Assembly (NCBI RefSeq): GCF_030499515.1
Contig: NZ_JASTWJ010000001.1
Span: 8,102,001 to 8,166,000 of the forward strand
Length of the DNA stretch: 64,000 nucleotides
Direction of reading: 5' to 3'
From: Streptomyces sp. DT2A-34
GTDB lineage: Bacteria > Actinomycetota > Actinomycetes > Streptomycetales > Streptomycetaceae
Shown here: positions 51,662 to 60,424 of the stretch, piece after piece
Layout: each line of letters starts with the position of its first letter
Numbering within the stretch: the stretch's first letter is position 1
Position numbers and translations under genes: made by a program
Notes under the pieces: model-generated
Databases searched by the model: none
The model's input: only the letters and a program-made list of their open reading frames with translations
What the model was told of the DNA's origin: nothing

Positions 51662-52897
51662 ATGGCGCCCGGTGGGAACCGCGGCTGGCTGCTCCGCCTC
51701 GTCATCGCCTTCAGCTTCGCGCAGGGGGCGGTGTCGATGGCCCGGCCCGCCGTCTCCTACCGGGCGCTGGCGTTGGGCGCGGACGAGCGGGCGATCGGTG
51801 TGATCGCGGGGGTGTACGCCCTGCTCCCGCTGTTCGCCGCCGTCCCGCTGGGCCGCCGCACCGACCACGGCCGCTGTGCGCCGCTGCTGCCCGTCGGCGT
51901 CGTGCTGATATCGGGCGGCTGCGCGCTGAGCGGCCTCGCGAACTCCCTCTGGGCGATGGCCGTCTGGAGCGGGGTGATGGGCCTCGGCCACCTCTGCTTC
52001 GTCATCGGCGCCCAGTCGCTCGTCGCCCGCCAGTCCGCCCCGCACGAACAGGACCGCAACTTCGGCCACTTCACCATCGGCGCCTCCCTCGGCCAGTTGG
52101 CCGGCCCGATCGCCGCGGGCGCGCTGATCGGCGGCCGGGACATGGCGGGCACCAGCGCCCTCGCCCTGCTGGTGGCGGGCGCGGGCGGCGCGGTCGCGCT
52201 CACCTCGCTGTGGCGCATAGAGAGCCGTACGACGTCCAAGCCCCGCGAGGAACAAGGCGAACGCGTCCCCGTCCAGCGCATCCTGCGCGCCCGCGGTGTG
52301 CCCGCCGGCATCTTCATCAGCCTCGCCGTGCTGTCCGCGACCGACATCCTCACCGCCTACCTCCCGGTGGTCGGCGAGCACCGGGGCATCGCGCCGTCGG
52401 TGATCGGCCTCCTGCTGAGCCTGCGCGCGGCGGCCACCATCGCGTGCCGTCTGGTCCTGACGCCCCTGCTGCGGCTGCTCGGCCGCACCCTGCTGCTGAC
52501 CGTGACCTGTCTGCTGGCCGCCCTGCTGTGCGCGGGGATCGCGCTGCCGGTGCCCGTGTGGGCGCTGGCCCTGATGCTGGCGGTGCTCGGCTTCTGCCTC
52601 GGCGTAGGCCAGCCGCTGTCCATGACGACGGTCGTCCAGGCGGCCCCCGACGGCGCCCGCTCCACCGCCCTCGCCCTGCGGCTGACCGGCAACCGCCTCG
52701 GCCAGGTGGCCGCACCGGCGTCGGCCGGCCTGATCGCCGGCCTCGCGGGGGTGGCGGCGCCGTTCGTGATGCTGGGGGCGCTGTTGCTGCTGTCGGCGGG
52801 GGTCGCGCTGCGCACGCCGGGGCGGCCGGAGGGGCCAGGAGCGGCCGTGCGGGAGCGGCCGAAGCGCTCGCGATTGGGCCGGACGAGCGATCTTTGA
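51662..52897 (+). CDS. MFS transporter
   Basis: A 411-aa major-facilitator protein with 12 predicted helices. The helix 2-3 loop signature is PLGRRTDHGRCAPLLPVG, and a second copy is found at LTPLLRLLGRTLLLT after the central loop (ESRTTSKPREEQGERVPVQR). Substrate is unknown. AGGAGG is 8 nt before the ATG at 51662. It follows the citrate transporter by 50 bp and may share its transcript; a hairpin starts at its stop codon. Confidence 0.88.
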   Translation: MAPGGNRGWLLRLVIAFSFAQGAVSMARPAVSYRALALGADERAIGVIAGVYALLPLFAAVPLGRRTDHGRCAPLLPVGVVLISGGCALSGLANSLWAMAVWSGVMGLGHLCFVIGAQSLVARQSAPHEQDRNFGHFTIGASLGQLAGPIAAGALIGGRDMAGTSALALLVAGAGGAVALTSLWRIESRTTSKPREEQGERVPVQRILRARGVPAGIFISLAVLSATDILTAYLPVVGEHRGIAPSVIGLLLSLRAAATIACRLVLTPLLRLLGRTLLLTVTCLLAALLCAGIALPVPVWALALMLAVLGFCLGVGQPLSMTTVVQAAPDGARSTALALRLTGNRLGQVAAPASAGLIAGLAGVAAPFVMLGALLLLSAGVALRTPGRPEGPGAAVRERPKRSRLGRTSDL

Positions 52898-52914
52898 CGA
52901 CGCGCCGGGCGTCG
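52897..52914. terminator. Terminator hairpin after the MFS gene
   Basis: ACGACGC (52897-52903) pairs with GCGTCGT (52909-52914) around GCCGG, beginning at the last base of the stop codon. Confidence 0.6.
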
Positions 52915-52996
52915 TGCGGCGAGTCGCCGTGCACGTGAAGGAGAGTCAGGCGAAAGAGCGATTTGTATGAAAATCGTCTGAATCTGAGGAGCGTGT

Positions 52997-53650
52997 ATGC
53001 CCACCCTGACACCCTCACGAAGCTTCCGCGCCCGTGCGGGCGCCACTGTCGTCCTCACCGCCCTTGCCGCGGCGGGCGCGTCGTGGGTGGCGGCGCCGAC
53101 GGCGTCGGCCCAGGCGAACGGCGACATCAGGATCCATAGCGAGGGCATGCCCATTGGGACCCCGGATGACGAGGCGGTAGTCTGCAGGTTCTACCTCGAC
53201 GCCGTCAACTTCGACACTCTCCCCTCGATCGAGTACACCATCACGCCGCAGCCTCCGCTGCCCAGCGCCGCCACCGTCACCGGCACCATCCAGCTCGCAG
53301 GGGGCGCCGGTCACACCGGCACGCTGGGGCTGGCGGACGGGCAGTACATGATCACCTGGACCGTGGACGTCACCAACACCAAGAGAAAGCTCTTCCGCGT
53401 CAACTGCGACGACAAGCGGGAGGGAAGGGGCGGTCCGCACGGGCACATCGAGGACCGCCACGACAACAACGAGGGATGGGGGCGCGGCGACCACGGCCCG
53501 AAGGGCGGTGTGCACGCGGGCGGCGGCGGCCTCGTCGACACCGCGGCCGCGTACGCACCGGTGACGGCCGCGGCAGTTGTGGGCCTGGTCGCCGTCGGCG
53601 GCACCGCGTACGTCCGCAGGACCCGCCGGCGGCCCGATGGTGCCGCGTAG
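52997..53650 (+). CDS. Surface protein with a candidate noncanonical sorting signal
   Basis: A 217-aa preprotein: signal peptide ending ASA-QAN, a beta-rich domain (CRFYLDAVNFDTLPSIEYTI, QYMITWTVDVTNTKRKLF) with two cysteines, a His/Gly/Asp-rich linker, then LVDTAA, a hydrophobic helix (APVTAAAVVGLVAVGGTAYV) and RRTRRR. The C-terminus has the three-part plan of a cell-wall sorting signal with LVDTA in place of LPXTG. The sortase gene follows with a 14-nt overlap, so the pair probably works together. Start ATG 52997; a GAGGAG lies 7 nt before. Confidence 0.75.
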   Translation: MPTLTPSRSFRARAGATVVLTALAAAGASWVAAPTASAQANGDIRIHSEGMPIGTPDDEAVVCRFYLDAVNFDTLPSIEYTITPQPPLPSAATVTGTIQLAGGAGHTGTLGLADGQYMITWTVDVTNTKRKLFRVNCDDKREGRGGPHGHIEDRHDNNEGWGRGDHGPKGGVHAGGGGLVDTAAAYAPVTAAAVVGLVAVGGTAYVRRTRRRPDGAA

Positions 53651-54317
53651 GCGCAGACGCAGGCCCTGGCACCGGACCCGCGCCTACCGCCTTGCCAGGA
53701 CGGCCATGCTCACGGTCGTCCTGGTGCTGGTGGTGGTGCGCTGCGACGGACATGGCACGCCGACCGCGCCGGAAGGAGACCACGGCCCCGGCTCCCTGGC
53801 GGCCGCAGGCCCGGCCCACGCCGCCTCCTCCGCCGAGCCGACGCCCCCGCCCCGCCCCCTGCCGCGCTCGAGGCCGACGTCCATCCGCATCCCGGCCCTG
53901 GGCATCGACGCCCCGATCATGGGCCTCGGGCTCGACAGCAACCGGGAGTTGGAGACACCGCCCATCGACAACCCGAACATCGTCGGCTGGTACAGGGGCG
54001 GCCCCACACCCGGCGAGCCCGGCACCGCCATCGCCGTCGGCCACCGCGACACCAGCACCGGTGCCGCCGTGTTCGCCGGGCTCGCCTCGGTGAAGCGCGG
54101 CAAGCAGATCGAGACGCGGCGTGAGGACGGCCGTACCGCCGTGTACACCGTGGACCGGGTGAAGGTCTACGACAAGGCGGGCTTCCCCGACAAGGAGGTC
54201 TACGGCCCGACCAGGCGCCCGGAACTCCGCGTGATCACCTGCGGTGGCCTGTTCGGCCGGCGGACGGGTTACACGAGCAACGTGGTGGTCTTCGCCCACC
54301 TGACCGCCACGAAGTGA
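53637..54317 (+). CDS. Class F sortase
   Basis: A 226-aa membrane-anchored transpeptidase. A basic N-terminus (RRRRRRPWHRTR) precedes one helix (TAMLTVVLVLVVVRC), a Pro-rich linker, and the sortase barrel IRIPALGIDAPIMGLGLDS. Active-site residues are His in AVGHRDTST, Cys in VITCGGLF and Arg in GRRTGYTSN. It should cleave a sorting signal on the neighbouring surface protein and join it to the wall. Start ATG 53637 overlaps the substrate gene; a longer frame from 53577 is not supported. Confidence 0.88.
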   Translation: MVPRRRRRRPWHRTRAYRLARTAMLTVVLVLVVVRCDGHGTPTAPEGDHGPGSLAAAGPAHAASSAEPTPPPRPLPRSRPTSIRIPALGIDAPIMGLGLDSNRELETPPIDNPNIVGWYRGGPTPGEPGTAIAVGHRDTSTGAAVFAGLASVKRGKQIETRREDGRTAVYTVDRVKVYDKAGFPDKEVYGPTRRPELRVITCGGLFGRRTGYTSNVVVFAHLTATK

Positions 54318-54442
54318 CCGGGCCCTTCCCCGGCCGGGCACATTCCGTTAGCTTCCGTGACTCACGGGCCCCGTACGACCCGCACGAGGCTTTCGGACAC
54401 ACGGAGCAGCGGCGCTCCGGACAGGCCCCGGAGGCAGCAGGT

Positions 54443-55780
54443 ATGACACGCGCCATCTCTCTGCACGACGTGAGCAAGACATACGCGCGAGGCGTCCGCG
54501 TCGTCGACCGGCTCTCGCTGGACATCGAGCCCGGCGAGTTCCTCGTCCTCCTCGGACCCTCCGGCTGCGGCAAGTCCACCGTGCTCAGGATGATCGCCGG
54601 TCTGGAGGAGATCGACGAGGGCGAGTTGCTGCTGGACGGCGAGTACGCCAACGACCTGCTGCCCGCCGCCCGGCAGATGGCGATGGTCTTCCAGAACTTC
54701 GCCCTCTACCCGAACATGACCACCCGCGACAACATCGGCTTCCCGCTGCGTATCGAGGCTCCCGGCGCGGACCCGCGCCCGCGCGTCGACACCACCGCCC
54801 GCATGCTGGGCATCGAGGACCTCCTCGACCGCTTCCCCGCCCAGCTTTCCGGCGGCGAACGCCAGCGTGTGGCCATGGGCCGGGCCATCGCCCGCCACCC
54901 CACCGCGTTCCTGATGGACGAGCCGCTGTCCAACCTCGACGCCAAACTCCGAGGCCACCTGCGCGCCGAGATCTCGGGCCTCACCCGGAAGCTGGGCGTC
55001 ACCACGGTGTACGTCACCCACGACCAGGCCGAGGCGATGTCGCTCGGCGACCGGGTCGCCGTCCTGCGCGGCGGCGTCCTCCAGCAGCTCGGCACCCCGC
55101 GCTCGGTGTACGCCCTGCCCCGCAACGTCTTCGTCGCCGCCTTCATCGGCACCCCGCGCATCAACCTCCTGCGCGGCGTCGTACGCGCCCCGCTCGACGG
55201 CGCGATGACCATCAGCCTCGGCAAGCAGTACCTCCGCCTGCCCGAACCCCTCTCCCCGGACCACCAGTTGCTCCGGGTCCAGCAGGGCCGCGAGGTCATC
55301 GTGGGCCTGCGCTCGGAGGCGGTCCGGATCGCCAAGCCCGCCGCCGCCCGCCCCGGCGAGGTGCACATCACCGGCCTGGTCGAGCATGTGGAGTTCCAGG
55401 GGCACGAGGTCCTCGTCCACTTCAACACCGGCTCCCGCCCCGCGCTCGTACCCGACCTGGAGGCTCCACGCCCCGTCCCCCCGGTCCGGCGCCGCCGCCG
55501 TGACACCGGCACCGTGCTGGACCGGCTCCGCAGCCGGGCGGGCACCCTGCGCGCCGGGCCCGTGGTGACGCTGGAACATCCGGCCGACGCGGTCCCCGAG
55601 CCGGCGCCGCCCGAGGGCCGCCTCCCCGGCGACCTGATCGTCCGCACCACCCCCGACTTCGACCTCCGGCACGGCATGCAGGTCCCCCTCCTCGTCGACA
55701 TCGCCCACCTGTTCGTCTTCGACCACCACGGCGAACGGATCTGCCCGGATCCGGCGCGGCTGCCCGATCTGGACGAGTGA
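54443..55780 (+). CDS. Orphan MsiK/UgpC-like sugar ABC transporter ATPase
   Basis: A 445-aa ATPase: Walker A GPSGCGKSTVLRMI, Q-loop VFQNFALYPNM, signature LSGGERQRVAMGRA, Walker B AFLMDEPLSNLDAKL, H-loop YVTHDQAEAMSLGD. The C-terminal MalK-type OB domains (GREVIVGLRSEAVRI) are longer than in MsiK (about 375 aa) because of an Arg-rich insert near residues 345-390. No permease or binding protein is adjacent, so it may energise several sugar importers as MsiK does. ATG at 54443 is used. Confidence 0.88.
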   Translation: MTRAISLHDVSKTYARGVRVVDRLSLDIEPGEFLVLLGPSGCGKSTVLRMIAGLEEIDEGELLLDGEYANDLLPAARQMAMVFQNFALYPNMTTRDNIGFPLRIEAPGADPRPRVDTTARMLGIEDLLDRFPAQLSGGERQRVAMGRAIARHPTAFLMDEPLSNLDAKLRGHLRAEISGLTRKLGVTTVYVTHDQAEAMSLGDRVAVLRGGVLQQLGTPRSVYALPRNVFVAAFIGTPRINLLRGVVRAPLDGAMTISLGKQYLRLPEPLSPDHQLLRVQQGREVIVGLRSEAVRIAKPAAARPGEVHITGLVEHVEFQGHEVLVHFNTGSRPALVPDLEAPRPVPPVRRRRRDTGTVLDRLRSRAGTLRAGPVVTLEHPADAVPEPAPPEGRLPGDLIVRTTPDFDLRHGMQVPLLVDIAHLFVFDHHGERICPDPARLPDLDE

Positions 55781-55809
55781 AATCCGCCAGATATGGCTAG
55801 CTATGGGAC

Positions 55810-56271
55810 ATGAACGTGCACTTCACCCGAACTCGGGCCGTCCTCAGCACCGTTGGCCTCCTCCTCGCCATCGCCGCGCCGACCGCGTACGCCACCCTCG
55901 ATGACGCGGACACACCCGCCGCCTCCGAGTCGCGGCGCGGGGAGCCGTACATCGAGACCCAGCTCTTCTTCGGCACCGCACGCCCCGACGGCGGTCCCGC
56001 CGTCACCGACCGGCAGTTCATGGCGTTCGTCGACAAGGAGGTAACGCCGGACTTCCCGGACGGGCTCACGATCCAGTCCGGACGCGGACAGTGGCGGGAC
56101 GCGAGCGGGACGATCGAGAAGGAGCGGTCGTACGAGTTGATCCTGCTCTATCCGCAGGCGGAGGCGGAGAGCAGCGACCGCAGGATCGAGGAGATCCGCC
56201 GGGCTTACGAGAAGACCTTCGGCCAGGAGGCGGTGGGGAGGGTGGACGACGAGGCGCGCGTCGACTTCTGA
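55810..56271 (+). CDS. Secreted DUF3574 protein
   Basis: A 153-aa preprotein. The signal peptide (VLSTVGLLLAIAAPTAYA) is followed by a DUF3574 domain: YIETQLFFGTARPDGGPAVT, FMAFVDKEVTPDFPDGLTI, RSYELILLYP. Function is unknown. It lies 29 bp after the ATPase gene and before the aldehyde dehydrogenase gene on the same strand. Confidence 0.8.
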   Translation: MNVHFTRTRAVLSTVGLLLAIAAPTAYATLDDADTPAASESRRGEPYIETQLFFGTARPDGGPAVTDRQFMAFVDKEVTPDFPDGLTIQSGRGQWRDASGTIEKERSYELILLYPQAEAESSDRRIEEIRRAYEKTFGQEAVGRVDDEARVDF

Positions 56272-56377
56272 TGTCATAGGGCCCGCCCTGGTGCGCAAAA
56301 ACTATCGCCGCTAGTTTGTGTGCTGGACGACCAACACGGCAGCCGGTCGACGAACGGCCCGCCCGGGAGGAAACGCG

Positions 56378-57766
56378 ATGAAGGCACACGACGGCATGTA
56401 CATCGACGGCGCCTGGCACCCCGCCGCGGGCCGGGACGTGATCGAGGTGATCAACCCGGCCGACGAGCAGGTCGTCGGCCGGGTCCCGGCCGGCACCGCC
56501 GAGGACGTCGACACCGCCGTACGGGCCGCCCGTGCCGCCCTCCCGGGCTGGGCCGCGACGCCGCCCGCCGAACGGGCCGCGCGGCTGGCCGCCCTCCGGG
56601 ACGTCCTGGAGGCCCGCAAGGACGAGATCGCCGAGACGGTCACCGCCGAGCTCGGCTCGCCGCTGAAGTTCTCGCAGGGGGTACACGCGGGCGTGCCCAT
56701 CGCGGTCGCGGGCTCGTACGCCGAGCTGGCGGCGACGTACGCCTTCGAGGAGAAGGTCGGCAACTCGACCGTCCACCACGAGCCCATCGGCGTGGTCGGC
56801 GCCATCACGCCCTGGAACTACCCGCTCCACCAGATCGTCGCCAAGGCCGCCCCGGCGCTGGCGGCGGGCTGCACGGTGGTGCTGAAGCCCGCCGAGGACA
56901 CCCCGCTGGTCGCCCAGCTCTTCGCCGAGGCGGTGCACGAGGCAGGTGTCCCCGCGGGCGTCTTCAACCTGGTCACCGGCCGCGGCCCGGTCGCCGGCCA
57001 GGCACTCGCCGAGCACCCGTACGTCGACCTGGTCTCCTTCACCGGTTCCACGGCCGTCGGCCGGCAGATCGCCGCGGTGGCCGGCGCGGCGATCAAGAAG
57101 GTCGCCCTGGAACTGGGCGGCAAGTCCGCCAACGTCATCCTGCCGAGCGCCGACCTGGCCAAGGCGGTCAACGTCGGCGTCGCCAACGTCATGTCCAACT
57201 CCGGGCAGACATGCAGCGCCTGGACGCGGATGCTGGTGCACCGGGACCAGTACGACGAGGCCGTGGAACTGGCCGGCGCCGCCGCCGCGAAGTACGGCGA
57301 GCGCATCGGTCCGGTGGTGAACGCCAAGCAGCGGGAGCGGGTGCTCGGCTACATCGAGAAGGGCGTCGCCGAGGGGGCGCGGCTGGTCGCGGGCGGCCCC
57401 CAAGCGCCGCGCGAGCAGGGCTACTTCGTCAGCCCGACCGTCTTCGCCGATGTGACGCCCGAGATGACCATCGCGCAGGAGGAGATCTTCGGCCCGGTCC
57501 TGTCGATCCTCCGCTACGAGGACGAGGAGGACGCCCTGCGCATCGCCAACGGCACGGTCTACGGCCTCGCGGGCGCCGTCTGGGCGGGCGAGGAGGCGGA
57601 GGCGGTGGCCTTCGCGCGCCGTATGGACACGGGGCAGGTCGACATCAACGGCGGCCGCTTCAACCCCCTTGCCCCCTTCGGCGGCTACAAGCAGTCGGGG
57701 GTGGGCCGCGAACTCGGCGCGCACGGCCTGGCCGAGTACCTCCAGACCAAGTCCCTCCAGTTCTGA
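56378..57766 (+). CDS. NAD(P)-dependent aldehyde dehydrogenase
   Basis: A 462-aa ALDH-superfamily enzyme. Catalytic Glu is in ALELGGKSANVI and Cys in NSGQTCSAWTRM; the cofactor loop is SFTGSTAVGRQIA and the substrate-side signature is EEIFGPVLSILRYEDEEDAL. GGGAGG precedes the ATG at 56378. It is followed 59 bp later by a zinc alcohol dehydrogenase, so the two likely oxidise an alcohol to an acid in sequence; the substrate is not evident. Confidence 0.92.
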   Translation: MKAHDGMYIDGAWHPAAGRDVIEVINPADEQVVGRVPAGTAEDVDTAVRAARAALPGWAATPPAERAARLAALRDVLEARKDEIAETVTAELGSPLKFSQGVHAGVPIAVAGSYAELAATYAFEEKVGNSTVHHEPIGVVGAITPWNYPLHQIVAKAAPALAAGCTVVLKPAEDTPLVAQLFAEAVHEAGVPAGVFNLVTGRGPVAGQALAEHPYVDLVSFTGSTAVGRQIAAVAGAAIKKVALELGGKSANVILPSADLAKAVNVGVANVMSNSGQTCSAWTRMLVHRDQYDEAVELAGAAAAKYGERIGPVVNAKQRERVLGYIEKGVAEGARLVAGGPQAPREQGYFVSPTVFADVTPEMTIAQEEIFGPVLSILRYEDEEDALRIANGTVYGLAGAVWAGEEAEAVAFARRMDTGQVDINGGRFNPLAPFGGYKQSGVGRELGAHGLAEYLQTKSLQF

Positions 57767-57825
57767 GGCCCGTGCCCAGGTCTCCAAGGTCCAAAGGTCC
57801 CAAGGTTCCAAGGGAGTCGCTCCTC

Positions 57826-58908
57826 ATGGCCGTCCGTGCCGCCGTCCTGCCCGCCATCGGTGCCCCGCTCGAAGTCACCGAGATCGACCTGCCCGACCCC
57901 GGCCCCGGCCAGGTCCGCGTCCGTCTCGCCGCCGCCGGCGTCTGCCACTCCGACCTGTCCCTGTCCAACGGCACCATGCGCGTCCCGGTCCCCGCGGTCC
58001 TCGGCCACGAGGGCGCCGGTACGGTCGTGGCCGTGGGCGAGGGCGTCACCCACGTCGCGCCGGGCGACGGAGTCGTCCTCAACTGGGCGCCGTCCTGCGG
58101 AAGTTGCCACGCCTGCTCGCTCGGCGAGGTCTGGCTGTGCGCCAACGCGCTGAACGGCGCCGCCGACGTCTACGCCCGTACCGCGGCGGGCACCGACCTC
58201 CACCCCGGCCTGAACGTCGCCGCGTTCGCCGAGGAGACGGTCGTGTCGGCCGGCTGCCTGCTGCCGCTCCCGGACGGCGTCCCGCTCACCGACGCCGCCC
58301 TGCTGGGCTGCGCCGTCCTCACCGGCTACGGCGCCGTGCACCACTCGGCGCGGGTCCAGCCGGGGGAGACGGTCGCGGTGTACGGCGTCGGGGGAGTGGG
58401 CCTCGCCGCCCTGCAGGCCGCCCGGATCGCGGGCGCGGCGAAGATCGTCGCGGTCGATGTCTCCCCGGAGAAGGAGGAGCTGGCCCGTGCGGCGGGCGCC
58501 ACGGACTACGTCGTCGCCTCCGAGAACACGGCCCGCGAGATCCGCGCCCTGACCGGCAAGCAGGGCGTCGACGTGGCCGTCGAGTGCGTGGGCCGCGCGA
58601 CGACGATCCGCACGGCCTGGGACTCCACCCGCCGCGGCGGCCGCACCACGGTCGTCGGCATCGGCGGCAAGGACCAGCAGGTCACCTTCAACGCCCTGGA
58701 GATCTTCCACTGGGGCAGGACCCTCTCCGGCTGCGTCTACGGCAACTCCGACCCGGCCCGTGACCTGCCGGTACTGGCCGAGCACGTCCGCGCGGGCCGC
58801 CTGGACCTGGGCGCGCTGGTGACGGAACGGATCGCCCTGGAGGGCATCCCGGCGGCGTTCGACAACATGCTGGCGGGCAAGGGCGGCAGGGCGCTGGTGA
58901 TCTTCTAG
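57826..58908 (+). CDS. Zinc-dependent alcohol dehydrogenase (class III-like MDR)
   Basis: A 360-aa medium-chain dehydrogenase. Catalytic zinc: Cys in GVCHSDLSLS and GHEGAGTVVAVGEGV; structural zinc: CGSCHACSLGEVWLC (C-x2-C-x2-C-x7-C); NAD binding: VYGVGGVGLAALQA with Asp in IVAVDVSPEK. It pairs with the aldehyde dehydrogenase upstream. AAGGGAG is about 12 nt before the ATG. An 11-bp terminator follows. Confidence 0.92.
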   Translation: MAVRAAVLPAIGAPLEVTEIDLPDPGPGQVRVRLAAAGVCHSDLSLSNGTMRVPVPAVLGHEGAGTVVAVGEGVTHVAPGDGVVLNWAPSCGSCHACSLGEVWLCANALNGAADVYARTAAGTDLHPGLNVAAFAEETVVSAGCLLPLPDGVPLTDAALLGCAVLTGYGAVHHSARVQPGETVAVYGVGGVGLAALQAARIAGAAKIVAVDVSPEKEELARAAGATDYVVASENTAREIRALTGKQGVDVAVECVGRATTIRTAWDSTRRGGRTTVVGIGGKDQQVTFNALEIFHWGRTLSGCVYGNSDPARDLPVLAEHVRAGRLDLGALVTERIALEGIPAAFDNMLAGKGGRALVIF

Positions 58909-58924
58909 CGCCCCCGCTCGGCGC

Positions 58925-58951
58925 ACCCCGGCCTCTGGGCGAGGCCGGGGT
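58925..58951. terminator. Terminator hairpin after the alcohol dehydrogenase gene
   Basis: ACCCCGGCCTC (58925-58935) pairs perfectly with GAGGCCGGGGT (58941-58951), loop TGGGC, 17 bp after the stop codon. Confidence 0.85.
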
Positions 58952-59015
58952 CCGAGGCATGTCCGCACTCCGTTCTGTGTGCCACGTACAGGTAAAAGTC
59001 CTGGTGTTCGGCCCG

Positions 59016-59045
59016 TTGACGGCCATACCGTCCGGTCAGTACGTT
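59016..59045 (+). promoter_or_regulatory. Candidate sigma-70-type promoter of the MHS transporter gene
   Basis: TTGACG (59016-59021), an 18-nt spacer and TACGTT (59040-59045) fit the vegetative consensus, 56 bp before the ATG at 59101. Confidence 0.5.
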
Positions 59046-59100
59046 CCCGGAACCCGAACCACCCCCCGCTCCGTCCCCGCACCCACCCGGAGTGTGCAGC

Positions 59101-60423
59101 ATGGACACGGCCCCTTCCGCCGAGCCGCTCAGCACCACCGCTCCCGCCGCAGGCAGTCGTCGCCGCGTAGCCACCGCGGCGGCCCTCGCCTCAGCCGTCG
59201 AGTGGTACGACTACTTCGTCTTCGGCATCGCCGCCGCTCTCGTCCTCGGCGATCTGTACTTCCCGTCCGGCAGCCCCACCGCGGGAGCACTCGCCTCCTT
59301 CGCCACCTTCGCCGTCGGCTTCCTGGCCCGCCCTCTGGGCGGCATCGTCGCAGGCCACCTGGGCGACAAGCGCGGCCGCAAGCCGATGCTGGTCCTCGCG
59401 CTCACCCTCATGGGCCTCGCCACCACCGGCATCGGCCTGCTCCCGACGTACGACACGATCGGCGTCGCCGCGCCGATCCTGCTGGTTCTCTTCCGCGTGC
59501 TGCAGGGCATCGCCGTCGGCGCCCAGTGGGGCGGCGCGATGCTGATGGCCACCGAGTACGCCCCCGAGGGCAAGCGCGGTATCTACGGCAGCTTCGTCCA
59601 ACTCGGCGTGCCCATCGGCGTGGTGACCGCCAACACGGTGTTCCTGCTGGCCGGAGCCTTCACGACCGACGCCTCCTTCGCGGCCTGGGGCTGGCGCGTG
59701 CCGTTCCTCGTCGGCCTGTTCGTCCTCGTGCTCGCCTGGTACATCCACACGCGGGTCGAGGAGACCCCGGCATTCCGGGAGGCGGAGAAGAAGCTGGCCC
59801 AGCAGGAGAAGGCCGAGCAGTCCTCCCCGCTGCGCACGATCCTGCGCGGCCACCTCGGCACGGTCCTCCTCGCCGGCGGCTCCTTCGCCGTGAACACCGC
59901 GACCTTCTACCTCATCATCACCGGCGTTCTCGACTACACCACCCGCGAGCTCGGCATGAAGAAGAGCGCCGTCCTCACCGTGTCGCTGTGCATCAGCCTC
60001 ACCCAGCTGGTGCTGATCCCGGCCGCCGCCGCGCTCTCCGACAAGATCGGCCGTATCCGCATCTACGCCATCGGCGCGGCCGGCATCGGCCTGTGGGCCG
60101 TACCGCTGTTCCTGCTGATCGACACCGGCTCGCTGCTGTGGCTGGCGGTCGGCACGTTCGTCGCCAGCTGTTTCCTCAGCATCATGTACGGCCCCCAGGC
60201 GGCCCTGTTCGCCGAGCTGTTCACGCCCGAGATGCGCTACACGGGCGCCTCCCTCGGCTACCAGATCGCGGCCGTGCTCGGCGGCGGCCTCGCCCCGTTC
60301 GTCATGGTGCTGCTGCTGGAGGCCACGGGCACCTCGATGGCGGTGTCCGGCTACATCATCGGCCTGTCGGTGATCGCCCTGCTGTCCATCAAGGTCCTTG
60401 CGGACAGGGCGCGTTCACGCTGA
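59101..60423 (+). CDS. MFS metabolite:H+ symporter (MHS family)
   Basis: A 440-aa MFS protein of the shikimate/proline-betaine symporter group: VEWYDYFVFGIAAALVLGDL at helix 1, GHLGDKRGRKPMLVLAL between helices 2 and 3, FRVLQGIAVGAQWGGAMLM and EYAPEGKRGIYGSFVQLGVP. Twelve helices are expected. It probably imports a carboxylic acid or betaine. ATG 59101 is preferred to GTG 59092. Its stop is one base before the end of the decayed EamA gene on the other strand. Confidence 0.9.
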   Translation: MDTAPSAEPLSTTAPAAGSRRRVATAAALASAVEWYDYFVFGIAAALVLGDLYFPSGSPTAGALASFATFAVGFLARPLGGIVAGHLGDKRGRKPMLVLALTLMGLATTGIGLLPTYDTIGVAAPILLVLFRVLQGIAVGAQWGGAMLMATEYAPEGKRGIYGSFVQLGVPIGVVTANTVFLLAGAFTTDASFAAWGWRVPFLVGLFVLVLAWYIHTRVEETPAFREAEKKLAQQEKAEQSSPLRTILRGHLGTVLLAGGSFAVNTATFYLIITGVLDYTTRELGMKKSAVLTVSLCISLTQLVLIPAAAALSDKIGRIRIYAIGAAGIGLWAVPLFLLIDTGSLLWLAVGTFVASCFLSIMYGPQAALFAELFTPEMRYTGASLGYQIAAVLGGGLAPFVMVLLLEATGTSMAVSGYIIGLSVIALLSIKVLADRARSR

Positions 60424-60424
60424 C

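Noticed and set aside
53577..53636. Longer N-terminus for the class F sortase
   Set aside because: It would run inside the upstream surface-protein gene in another frame and places the basic/helix N-terminus too deep; ATG 53637 fits the family.
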